The translations under genes were made by a program, and so were the position numbers. This document shows, one piece after another, positions 1-5,933 of a stretch of DNA of 6,002 nucleotides (position 1 is the stretch's first letter; every line of letters begins with the position of its first letter). The notes below the pieces were generated by a model that was not told where the DNA came from, did not search any database, and saw only the letters and a list, made by a program, of their open reading frames with translations. The stretch is from Planctomycetaceae bacterium (GTDB lineage: Bacteria; Planctomycetota; Planctomycetia; Pirellulales; JAEUIK01). The stretch covers positions 1 through 6,002 of the forward strand of contig JAEUIK010000425.1 of NCBI GenBank assembly GCA_016793185.1, written 5' to 3'.

Positions 1-2804
1 CAGCCCGCCAGCAGGCCCGGCTCATCGGCGAGCGTGAGCGAGGCGATGGCGATGGTGAAGGGGCCGGCGATCGTCAGATCGCCCGTGTGCCAAAGATCGC
101 AGCCGGGGTTGTCTCCCGCGCTCCCTCCGGCGGCCTCCAGCGCGTTGATCTCCCAACGATACGCGCCCCCGGAGTCCCAGAGCGTCGTCGCCGTGCTGGC
201 CATGCCGGGGCTGCCGCCGGGCGAGAACAGGCCCCCGCTGCCGACGGTCACGCTGCCGGTAAAAATCCCCGTGCCGGTGACGAGGGCCCCATTCGTGATC
301 GCCACGTCACCGGTGATCGTGCCATGGTTGACGATTCGCCCGCCGTCGTCGGTCACCACGATCGGGGCGTCGAGAGTTCCTCCGCTCCCGATGTCGATCG
401 TTCCATGCGTAACCGCATAGACCTCCCCCGCGGTCACCTTTCCGCCCGCCGCAATCGACACGGAGCCCTGGTCGAACAGCCCCACAACGAGGGATCCTTC
501 GTTGCTCCATTCCGAGTTTTCACCCGTCACGGTCACCGTGCCGGAGGATTCTTCCCACAGCCCGACGTAGCTACTGAGGCTCGAAACCTTGGCCCCCGCG
601 CTGATGGTGAGTTGCCCTGCGCCGTACTCGCCCACGAGCAATTCGCCGTCGTTGGTCCAGCGCGAGTTGGCGCCGGTTACGACGACCGTCCCCTTCGAGC
701 CGAGCTGGCTGGCGATGGTCGCCGAGGCGTTGGCCACGAGCGCACCAGCGGCGATCGTCAATTCGCCGCTGCTGCGATTGCCGACGATGAGTTTGCTCGA
801 ATTGTTCCAGGTGGAATCGGCGCCGGTCACGAGCGCCTTGCCGGGAACGAAGTTGCCGACCGTGCCCCCCTGGCTGCCGACGTATCCCCCAGCTTCAACG
901 GTGAGTGCGCCGCTGCCGCCGGAGTTCTGAAAGAGTTGCCCGCTGCCGACGTCGAGACTCCCCGAATTGAGCCATTGTGAATCCGCCCCGGTGACCGTGG
1001 CCTTGCCCTGGCTGGGCGAGATATAGCCGATGCGTCCCAGGACGTTGGAGACGACCGCGCCGTTGCGGATCACGAGCTCTCCTTTGCCCGCCTGCCCCAC
1101 GTCGAGGTTCCCGCTGATTGTCCACGCCGCGCCGGCGCCGTCGATGGTGGCTTTTCCGTTACCCCCCGAGAGATGGCCGATGCTGCCGGTGGCGCTGGCG
1201 ACCTGGGCCTGATGTTCGACGAGCAGCGTGCCGTCGCCGCGAAAGCCGACGTAGAGCAATTGCCCGGTCCAGGCCGAGTCTTCACCGGTGATGGTGACGG
1301 TCCCTTTGCCGCCGGAGGCACGGCCGATGTAGCCGGCGTTGGTGGCGACGCTGCCACCCGCCTCAATTGTCATTTCGCCCACGCCGCTGATGCCCACTCC
1401 CAGCGCATTGGCGTTCGTCCATTTCGAACCGGCGCCGGTGATGAGCACCTCGCCGTGCGACTCGGATCCATACGCGACGGCGCTATCGTCGTTGACGTTC
1501 ACCGTCGAGACGACGCCCCCCGCGGAAACGGTCAGCGCGCCGCTGCCGCCGGCGCCGACGAACAGGGCCCCGGCGTTGAGTTGCGAGCCGAGGCCGGTGA
1601 CCGAGACCTCGCCCGACCCGGTCGCGCTTGCGGCGCCGAGCGTCATGCGTCCCCCGTTGACGATTCCACCCGCCGAGACGGCGAGCGCGCCGGCGCCCTC
1701 GAGTCCGATCGTCGACTCCTCATAGTGGTGCCACAGCGAGGCCTTGCCCGCGACGGTCACCGTTCCACTCGAATCGGCGTCGCGCCCGACCACGCTTTTG
1801 TTCGTGTAGACCGACCCTCCACTGCTGAGGGCGAGTTCGGCCGTGCCGCCGCCGGCGACATTCAGTTCGCCGGGCGTGTACCACTTCGAGCCCGCGCCGG
1901 TGACGGTCACGGAGCTGACCGAATCGGCGCCGACGGCGATGCTGCTGGTGCGAAAGAACCCCTGTTCGAGATTGGCCTCGACGAGCGCGCCCCCGCTGAT
2001 CGCGAGGGTGGCGTTCCCTTGGTCGCCGATGATCATATTGGCGCCATGCTGCCAGTGGGATTTGGCCCCGACCACCGACACCTGGCCGACCGCGCCGGCC
2101 TGGTCGGCGACGAGCGCGGTTCCCCGGCTGGCGACGAGTCCCGCCTCGGAGATCGTCATTTTCCCTTCGCCGGCATCCCCGACGGTGAGTCCTTCGCTGA
2201 TGTTCCAGGTCGAGCCGGCCCCGTCGATCGTGGCTTCGCCCACGCCGGTCGCAGCGACGCCGAGCCGCGCGATGTTGGTGCCGAACCAGAGTTGCGTCGA
2301 GGTGTTCACCACCGCTCCGGCGGTGATCGAGAGGCTCCCCGCGCCGCCGACGCCAATGGCGAATTCCGAAACCACGGCCTCGGTGTCGAGCACCGCGTCG
2401 GGGCCGACGAGCGAGATCGCGCCGACCGAGTCTGCCTCGCGGGCGACGTAGGCGTTGGCAACTGTCAGGCCGCCGCCGCTGAGGATCTCAAGCAGTCCGG
2501 CCAGATCGTCCCCGACGGTCAGTTCTCGCGCTTGCGCTCCGGGCGCAGCAACCTGGCTGGTCGAGTCGTTGTCGATCACGGCATCGGTCAGATCGGTGGG
2601 GACGCCGTTGTCCCAGTTCGCGCTGTCGAACCAATCGGCCGCGGCGGGCGCGAGCCAGTGGGTCTGCGCCAGCACCCTTTCGGCGGAGCACGCTCCAACA
2701 AGAATCGCCGCCAAGGCCACCGGCGGCACCCAATGCCGCACGCTGCGGGGTCGGGCTCGCGTTTCAACTGTGTTGTGATTTGTCACTGCGGGCAGGCGTC
2801 CCAT
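1..2804 (-). CDS. Exported T5SS/PEP-CTERM-associated repeat protein, C-terminus beyond left edge (partial)
   Basis: Translating the minus strand from the ATG at 2804 gives 934 codons with no stop before the window edge. An in-frame TGA lies eight codons upstream (2826-2828), so this is the first ATG of the frame; no clear Shine-Dalgarno is visible. Residues 1-47 form a signal peptide with a long basic start, a hydrophobic core near 26-38 and likely cleavage around VLA-QTHW. Residues 48-78 carry the DW..SANWDNGVP pattern common at the mature start of such proteins. About twelve repeats of roughly 50 residues follow (189-797), each with GAxSxW, then LxVG, then LTIxxGG. Residues 798-934 look like the usual cap, including SPGGSPG at 861-867. 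The family is predicted to form extracellular beta-solenoids. A C-terminal PEP-CTERM or similar sorting signal is expected outside the window but not seen. The ligand and role are unknown. Confidence 0.88.
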   Translation of the reverse strand, partial: MGRLPAVTNHNTVETRARPRSVRHWVPPVALAAILVGACSAERVLAQTHWLAPAAADWFDSANWDNGVPTDLTDAVIDNDSTSQVAAPGAQARELTVGDDLAGLLEILSGGGLTVANAYVAREADSVGAISLVGPDAVLDTEAVVSEFAIGVGGAGSLSITAGAVVNTSTQLWFGTNIARLGVAATGVGEATIDGAGSTWNISEGLTVGDAGEGKMTISEAGLVASRGTALVADQAGAVGQVSVVGAKSHWQHGANMIIGDQGNATLAISGGALVEANLEQGFFRTSSIAVGADSVSSVTVTGAGSKWYTPGELNVAGGGTAELALSSGGSVYTNKSVVGRDADSSGTVTVAGKASLWHHYEESTIGLEGAGALAVSAGGIVNGGRMTLGAASATGSGEVSVTGLGSQLNAGALFVGAGGSGALTVSAGGVVSTVNVNDDSAVAYGSESHGEVLITGAGSKWTNANALGVGISGVGEMTIEAGGSVATNAGYIGRASGGKGTVTITGEDSAWTGQLLYVGFRGDGTLLVEHQAQVASATGSIGHLSGGNGKATIDGAGAAWTISGNLDVGQAGKGELVIRNGAVVSNVLGRIGYISPSQGKATVTGADSQWLNSGSLDVGSGQLFQNSGGSGALTVEAGGYVGSQGGTVGNFVPGKALVTGADSTWNNSSKLIVGNRSSGELTIAAGALVANASATIASQLGSKGTVVVTGANSRWTNDGELLVGEYGAGQLTISAGAKVSSLSSYVGLWEESSGTVTVTGENSEWSNEGSLVVGLFDQGSVSIAAGGKVTAGEVYAVTHGTIDIGSGGTLDAPIVVTDDGGRIVNHGTITGDVAITNGALVTGTGIFTGSVTVGSGGLFSPGGSPGMASTATTLWDSGGAYRWEINALEAAGGSAGDNPGCDLWHTGDLTIAGPFTIAIASLTLADEPGLLAG
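414..2240 (-). repeat. Twelve tandem ~150-bp units encoding T5SS/PEP-CTERM-associated repeats
   Basis: These units lie inside the large minus-strand gene. The GAxSxW motif recurs with its last residue at 200, 251, 308, 358, 409, 462, 512, 561, 611, 666, 716 and 766, a spacing of mostly 49-51 residues. Longer gaps of 57, 53 and 55 residues mark small insertions. The copies are diverged in DNA and protein, so this is old protein repetition rather than a recent tandem duplication. The pattern fits the family I know as the T5SS/PEP-CTERM-associated repeat. In the fifth copy leucine replaces the otherwise invariant tryptophan (GLGSQL). Confidence 0.85.
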
Positions 2805-3062
2805 GCGAGGTGTCGGAGCTGCGCGTCAAGCGCGGCGCTGCGCGCACGGCCGGACGCAAAATAACTCAACGCAGAATCGGGGCAGGGGGGCTCAGAAGAG
2901 TCGTCGCAGATCGGCGACTCGAGCAAACCAGATCAGTAGCGGCCCCGGCAAAGAATCCCCAGGAAGCGGCCGGCGGCGTACGTGGCCGAACCGGCAACAA
3001 GTGCTCCCTAGGGTAGTTGCCCGCGCGCCGGCGAGTCAAGCAATTGCCCGGCGGAACCGCGC
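2805..3062. other. Intergenic spacer with an imperfect hairpin
   Basis: These 258 bases separate two minus-strand genes and hold no convincing coding frame. An imperfect hairpin spans 2898-2920 (GAGTCGTCG, five-base loop, CGGCGACTC on the plus strand; one position is a wobble or mismatch). It is not followed by a T-run on either strand. On the minus strand, TTGACT (3039-3034) and TACCCT (3015-3010), 18 bases apart, form a poor sigma70-like pair that would leave a leader of about 200 bases before the repeat-protein gene. TTGCCCG occurs twice, at 3017-3023 and 3044-3050. None of this is strong. Confidence 0.35.
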
Positions 3063-3073
3063 TTAGGGCAATT
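3042..3073 (-). terminator. Candidate terminator hairpin overlapping the stop codon
   Basis: AATTGCCC (3042-3049) and GGGCAATT (3066-3073) form a perfect 8-base inverted repeat with a 16-base loop. The TAA stop of the upstream minus-strand gene (3065-3063) sits in the loop, and a small GCG/CGC stem nests within it (3051-3053 with 3058-3060). The last codons of the gene therefore form one arm. No T-run follows on the minus strand, so it is not a textbook intrinsic terminator. It could be an end-of-transcript stabiliser or a chance repeat. Confidence 0.35.
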
Positions 3074-4349
3074 CGAGGTCTTTCAGTTCGTACTCGACGG
3101 GCAGCGTCAGGATCACGGCCGGGGCCTGATACACGAGCGACAGCCCCGCGACCCCCTGGGGCCGGTCGAAGAGGAACGCCATGCCCAGCTCCTCTTCATT
3201 GCTGACGGTGGTTTCCGAGGCGTCGGGCACGATCTGCTTGCCGTCGGCCCCCACCAGGTAGATTTGCGCCGAGGCGAGCCAGTTGCGGTGCGATTCGAGC
3301 GCGCCGGTGCGATTATCGAAGCGGAGCCGCACGCGGGCTTCCCACACCTGGTTGTTCTTCCGCACGTGCTCGAGCGTGACGGCCACGCCCGCCTTGCGCT
3401 GCTCGACGTTCCTGGCCTTCTCGAGGTCGGTGAAGGTGAACTTTTCGAGTCCGCCCGGCACCAGGGCCGTGAGCGTGCCAGTGAACTTCGCGATCTTGGC
3501 GGCGCTGCGCGGCGGGAGCGCGAAGGGGATCGGCAACTCAACCGCGACCGCGCCGCGGTCGAGCGGCGCTTCGAGCTCGCCTTCGGCCGTGCTGACCGCG
3601 AGCTTGTTCCCCTGGTCATCCACGGCCTCGACGTCATCCAACGGTTGCTTGATGGCCAAGGGCACCAGCCGCGGCTCCCAGGAGATCTCCAACGAGAGCG
3701 ACAGCGAAGCATTCTCGGGATTGCGCAGATCGCGGCGCGAAGCGAACTCGACCGGCTCGAAGCGGAACGCGCCGGAATAGAACGCGCGCTTCGCGCGCTG
3801 GAGCTGTGCGCCGCCGCGATTGACGACCGCCAGCCCCGGCTGATCGGCATAGGCGTAGAGCGTCAGCCCGGCATCGTCGAGCAGCTGGTCGATCGCGGCC
3901 CAGAACGGAGTTTTGTCGAAGGCGACCTTGAGCGTGGGATCGGTCGCATCCTGGCCGAACTGCTCGCGATAGTCGTAGACGCGGTTGCCGGTCTGCTTTT
4001 CGAGCGCCGCCAGGATCTCGGACAGCTTATGCTCGCCCGCCAGCGTGACGTGCGAGGCCTGGGCGAAGGCCTCGGCCCGGGCCATCTCGAGGACGGCGCG
4101 GACGCGATCGAGTCGCTGCTTGAGCTCGGCCGAGCTGCGCGCACTGGACGGAGGGAGAACTTCGAGCGCCGGAGCCCCCAGCTCGAGCAGCTTCTGCTCG
4201 GCGGCGTCACGTTTGGCCCGCTCGGGAGCGTCGAGCTCGCGGGCCAGCCCGATCACGGTGCGTTCGAGGGCAGCCTTGTCGGGAGCCTCCGGGGTCTCGG
4301 CCCCCTGTGCCACGAGGAGCAGCGCCGCCAGGAGCCAGGACGTCGACAT
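3063..4349 (-). CDS. Exported protein of unknown function with STN-like domain
   Basis: The product has 428 residues from the ATG at 4349, which is preceded by a GGGGG ribosome-binding sequence seven bases away and opens directly into a signal peptide (MSTSWLLAALLLVAQGA, cleavage near residue 17). The frame stays open upstream to 4472, but that extension is proline- and glycine-rich and would bury the signal. Residues 26-95 are charged and helical and resemble a single HEAT-like unit (R..AEQKLLELG.PALEVL). Residues 98-178 resemble a secretin/TonB short N-terminal (STN) domain: LSEILAALEKQTGN, then TPFWAAIDQLLDDAGLTLY, then a strand ending in AVVNRGG. Residues 185-428 are beta-rich, with LEISWEPRLVPL, DDQGNKL and VRLRFDN segments, suggesting one or two sandwich domains. 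There is no secretin barrel or membrane anchor, and I know no function. I associate this architecture with planctomycetes. It is transcribed away from the DUF1570 gene. Confidence 0.85.
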   Translation of the reverse strand: MSTSWLLAALLLVAQGAETPEAPDKAALERTVIGLARELDAPERAKRDAAEQKLLELGAPALEVLPPSSARSSAELKQRLDRVRAVLEMARAEAFAQASHVTLAGEHKLSEILAALEKQTGNRVYDYREQFGQDATDPTLKVAFDKTPFWAAIDQLLDDAGLTLYAYADQPGLAVVNRGGAQLQRAKRAFYSGAFRFEPVEFASRRDLRNPENASLSLSLEISWEPRLVPLAIKQPLDDVEAVDDQGNKLAVSTAEGELEAPLDRGAVAVELPIPFALPPRSAAKIAKFTGTLTALVPGGLEKFTFTDLEKARNVEQRKAGVAVTLEHVRKNNQVWEARVRLRFDNRTGALESHRNWLASAQIYLVGADGKQIVPDASETTVSNEEELGMAFLFDRPQGVAGLSLVYQAPAVILTLPVEYELKDLELP

Positions 4350-4356
4350 CGGATTA

Positions 4357-4361
4357 CCCCC
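4357..4361 (-). promoter_or_regulatory. Ribosome-binding site that fixes the start of the STN-like gene
   Basis: On the minus strand GGGGG is followed by TAATCCG and then the ATG at 4349, a spacing of seven bases. Together with the signal peptide starting exactly there, it supports this start over the upstream ATG at 4472. The match to the Shine-Dalgarno consensus is only partial. Confidence 0.45.
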
Positions 4362-4430
4362 GGGGTCGGTTAGGGCGCCGGCGCCGATCGCATGAGTCGG
4401 CTGGCCCGGCGGTCGCGGCCGGGTCCCGTC

Positions 4431-4448
4431 GCCGGCGGAGCCGCCGGC
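4431..4448. repeat. GC-rich hairpin in the leader of the STN-like gene
   Basis: GCCGGCGG (4431-4438) and CCGCCGGC (4441-4448) are perfect complements separated by AG, giving a stem of about seven pairs with a four-base loop. It lies between the candidate promoter and the start codon of the minus-strand gene, so it would be part of that 5' leader. Its function is unknown. Confidence 0.5.
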
Positions 4449-4468
4449 CCGGAACTCGTCGGCCAGAC

Positions 4469-4503
4469 GCATTTTAGGCCCGCCCGGGTTGGGATGCCAG
4501 AAT
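4469..4503 (-). promoter_or_regulatory. Candidate promoter of the STN-like gene
   Basis: Read on the minus strand, ATTCTGGCAT (4503-4494) is followed after 15 bases by CCTAAAATGC (4478-4469). This gives a -35-like CTGGCA (four of six to TTGACA) and a -10-like TAAAAT (five of six to TATAAT) with an 18-base spacer. The predicted transcript start is near 4464, with a leader of about 115 bases. The same arrangement recurs at 5814-5848 upstream of another gene, which is the main reason to trust it. Confidence 0.5.
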
Positions 4504-4551
4504 CGCCCGCGGCCGAAGCGTTGTCCGGCACCGGGCGTCCCGCGCCCCGTG

Positions 4552-4574
4552 GCCAGATCCTAGACTTGTCTGGC
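4552..4574. promoter_or_regulatory. Inverted repeat around a weak -10-like box, possible promoter/operator of the DUF1570 gene
   Basis: GCCAGA (4552-4557) and TCTGGC (4569-4574) are perfect six-base inverted arms around an 11-base centre that contains TAGACT (4561-4566), four of six to TATAAT. The centre is about 110 bases before the DUF1570 start codon. No good -35 box is visible at the right distance. It could be an operator, an RNA hairpin, or chance. Confidence 0.25.
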
Positions 4575-4623
4575 AGCCCGGGCCGCGTGCCTCCTCTCTC
4601 CTTGCCCGGCGGCCAGCGATTCG

Positions 4624-4639
4624 CGGGGCGTTCGCCCCG
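4624..4639 (+). repeat. Stable hairpin in the leader of the DUF1570 gene
   Basis: CGGGGCG (4624-4630) and CGCCCCG (4633-4639) form a perfect stem around TT, effectively six pairs with a GTTC loop. It ends 37 bases before the start codon and 26 bases before the ribosome-binding site, so it does not mask initiation. A stabilising 5' structure or a chance GC palindrome are both possible. Confidence 0.4.
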
Positions 4640-4665
4640 GCGATCCGACTCGAAGCCCAATTGGC

Positions 4666-4670
4666 GAGGA
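4666..4670 (+). promoter_or_regulatory. Shine-Dalgarno GAGGA that fixes the DUF1570 start
   Basis: GAGGA lies six bases before the ATG at 4677. It selects this start over the in-frame ATG at 4392, whose 95-residue extension would precede an otherwise clean signal peptide. Confidence 0.65.
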
Positions 4671-4676
4671 ATCTCG

Positions 4677-5768
4677 ATGTCGACCCGCCGACGTGTCCTC
4701 TGGCTTGCGCTCTGTGCCGGCCTGGCGCTGCTCGCGCACGGCGCGCGCGCGGCCGAGATCCCAGGCAAAGGGACGCTGGAACTGAGCCTGCACGGCAGCC
4801 GGATCGAAGGAACACCGCTCGCCTGGTCGCAGCAGAACGTGCTGCTCTTGTCGCGCGACGGGCGGTTGTGGGACTTCGCGCCGCAGGAGGCCAAGGAGTT
4901 TCGCCGCGTCTCGAACACCTTCTCGAGCTATCCCGCTTCGGTCATGCAGGCACAGCTCATGGCCGAGCTGGGTAAAGGCTTCGAGGTCACCGGCACCGGG
5001 CACTACCTCGTCGCGCACCCGGTCGGCGAGAACGCCTGGGCCCAGCGCTTCGAGGACCTCTACCGCAATTTCGTCCTCTACTTTTCGGTGCGCGGGTTCG
5101 AGCTCGAAGAGCCGCGCTTTCCCCTCGTGGCGATCGTCCTCAAGAGCCACCAGGACTTCGTCCGCTATGCCGCGCGCGACGGCCGGCAGCTCCCCGCGGG
5201 CGTGATCGGCTACTACTCGCCGCTGACCAACCGCGTGGCGCTGTTCGACCAGACCGGCGGATCGCACGGAGGCGACTGGAGCCAGAACGCCGATACGATC
5301 ATTCACGAGGCGACCCACCAGACTGCGTTCAACACCGGCTTGCACCAGCGCTTCGCCCCGCAGCCCCGCTGGGTCGTCGAGGGACTCGCCACGATGTTCG
5401 AGGCCTCGGGCGTGTGGAACTCGCGCGCGCACACCCGTGCGGGGGATCGCATCAACAAGGGGCAACTGGCCCAGTTCCGCAAGTTCGAGAGCAGCCGGCC
5501 AGCCGGCGCCCTGGCCAGCATGCTCGCCAGCGATCGGGGCTTTGAAGCCAACCCGCTGGCCGCCTACTCCGAGGGCTGGGCCTGGTCGTACTTCCTGATG
5601 GAGAAGGAGCCCCGCAATTACGCCAAGTACCTGCAGCGACTGATGCAGATTCCGGATTTCACCGAACGGACCTCCGCCCAGCGACAGGCCGACTTCACCG
5701 CGGTGTTCGGCACCAATCTGCGGATGCTCGAGGCGCGGTTCGCCCGGTTCATGCAGGAGCAACGTTGA
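4677..5768 (+). CDS. Exported DUF1570-type zinc metallopeptidase-like protein
   Basis: The product has 363 residues from the ATG with a good Shine-Dalgarno. Residues 1-25 are a signal peptide (RRR, hydrophobic core, cleavage after ARA). Residues 30-115 form a beta-rich lead-in (LHGSRIEGTPLAW, LLSRDGRLWDF, TGTGHYLVAHP). The core carries HEATHQ at 210-215, with H210, E211 and H214 as zinc ligand, base and ligand. E235 in RWVVEGLATMFE is the probable third ligand, which makes it a gluzincin-type site. Conserved-looking blocks are WAQRFEDLYRNF (121-132), VIGYYSPLTNRVALFD (176-191) and YSEGWAWSYFLM (297-308). This fits DUF1570, a family that appears expanded in planctomycetes; peptidase activity is inferred from the motif, and the substrate is unknown. 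The only cysteine is in the signal peptide, and no membrane anchor follows it. It is divergent from the STN-like gene, with no operon partner in view. Confidence 0.9.
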   Translation: MSTRRRVLWLALCAGLALLAHGARAAEIPGKGTLELSLHGSRIEGTPLAWSQQNVLLLSRDGRLWDFAPQEAKEFRRVSNTFSSYPASVMQAQLMAELGKGFEVTGTGHYLVAHPVGENAWAQRFEDLYRNFVLYFSVRGFELEEPRFPLVAIVLKSHQDFVRYAARDGRQLPAGVIGYYSPLTNRVALFDQTGGSHGGDWSQNADTIIHEATHQTAFNTGLHQRFAPQPRWVVEGLATMFEASGVWNSRAHTRAGDRINKGQLAQFRKFESSRPAGALASMLASDRGFEANPLAAYSEGWAWSYFLMEKEPRNYAKYLQRLMQIPDFTERTSAQRQADFTAVFGTNLRMLEARFARFMQEQR

Positions 5769-5773
5769 GGGGG

Positions 5774-5796
5774 GCCGGCGTTCGCGCGGCAGCCGC
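5774..5796 (+). terminator. Possible GC-rich transcript-end hairpin after the DUF1570 gene
   Basis: Six bases after the stop codon, GCC-G-GCG / TTCG / CGC-GGC (5774-5790) can form a six-pair stem with one bulged G, and GCGGC-A-GCCGC (5786-5796) is an overlapping alternative palindrome. There is no T-run, so intrinsic termination is doubtful. The placement between two co-directional genes is the only other support. Confidence 0.25.
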
Positions 5797-5813
5797 TCTG
5801 GGGTTCCGGAAGA

Positions 5814-5848
5814 ATGCTAGCATTGCCGACGCAATCCACCTAAAATGC
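5814..5848 (+). promoter_or_regulatory. Candidate promoter of the antiporter-like gene
   Basis: ATGCTAGCAT (5814-5823) is followed after 15 bases by CCTAAAATGC (5839-5848). It provides CTAGCA and TAAAAT boxes 18 bases apart, the same layout as at 4469-4503. The -35-like box lies inside a perfect 12-base palindrome AATGCTAGCATT (5813-5824), itself next to TTCCGGAA (5804-5811), so a repressor or activator site is possible. The predicted transcript start is near 5853, leaving an 80-base leader. Confidence 0.5.
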
Positions 5849-5860
5849 CAGTGACAGGAG

Positions 5861-5933
5861 TCGCCCGCTCGCCACTTCCGGCGCGGGCGATAAGCATGGA
5901 TGGCTGCCGCTCAAGACCCATGAGGCGGGCGCC
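5861..5933 (+). promoter_or_regulatory. Structured 5' leader with competing hairpins
   Basis: TCGCCCGC (5861-5868) pairs perfectly with GCGGGCGA (5883-5890) across a 14-base loop. The same CGCCCGC can also pair with a second GCGGGCG copy at 5925-5931, directly before the ATG at 5934. A third hairpin, CCGCTC (5907-5912) with GAGGCGG (5922-5928, one bulged G), would mask the GAGG ribosome-binding sequence (5922-5925, eight bases before ATG). I do not recognise a known riboswitch class. Chance pairing is a real risk at this GC content. Confidence 0.3.

Larger units (their letters stand above)
4350..4676. other. Divergent intergenic region with GC-rich palindromes
   Basis: This stretch of 327 bases separates two divergent start codons. 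Frames in it are open on both strands because stops are rare at this GC content, but the translations look non-protein-like. It contains a 12-base palindrome GGCGCCGGCGCC (4374-4385), a hairpin at 4431-4448, the candidate minus-strand promoter at 4469-4503, an inverted repeat at 4552-4574, and a hairpin at 4624-4639. GGCCAGA occurs twice in the same orientation (4461-4467 and 4551-4557). Confidence 0.6.

Noticed and set aside
414..2240. Possible CRISPR array or recent minisatellite because of the regular ~150-base period
   Set aside because: The unit is too long, the DNA copies are strongly diverged, and the periodicity is explained by protein repeats in one continuous frame.
1173..2864. A 563-codon open frame on the plus strand, and a similar 297-codon frame at 87-980
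   Set aside because: Both lie opposite the repeat-protein frame, which has a signal peptide, regular repeats and a family signature. The plus-strand translations are rich in R, D, G and A with no domain pattern, as expected for the antisense of a high-GC gene.
2780..3066. Small plus-strand frames of 78 and 87 codons in the spacer
   Set aside because: They overlap each other in different frames, have no ribosome-binding site, and are R/G/A-rich in a way that matches non-coding GC-rich DNA.
3264..4373. A 369-codon plus-strand frame opposite the STN-like gene
   Set aside because: The translation is charge-rich and has no signal, motif or ribosome-binding site. The minus-strand frame has a signal peptide and a recognisable domain.
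4350..4472. N-terminal extension of the STN-like gene to an ATG at 4472
   Set aside because: It would place 41 low-complexity residues before a clean signal peptide, and the candidate -10 box (4476-4471) overlaps that ATG.
4392..4676. N-terminal extension of the DUF1570 gene to an ATG at 4392
   Set aside because: The added 95 residues are R-, P- and G-rich noise. The ATG at 4677 has GAGGA at ideal spacing and begins a signal peptide.
4560..5762. A 400-codon minus-strand frame opposite the DUF1570 gene
   Set aside because: It is a shadow of a gene with a clear HExxH peptidase motif, Shine-Dalgarno and signal peptide. Its own translation shows no family pattern.
5861..5890. The 8-base stem as an intrinsic terminator of the DUF1570 gene
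   Set aside because: It is followed by TAAGC rather than a T-run, and it lies downstream of the candidate promoter of the next gene, so a leader structure is the better reading.
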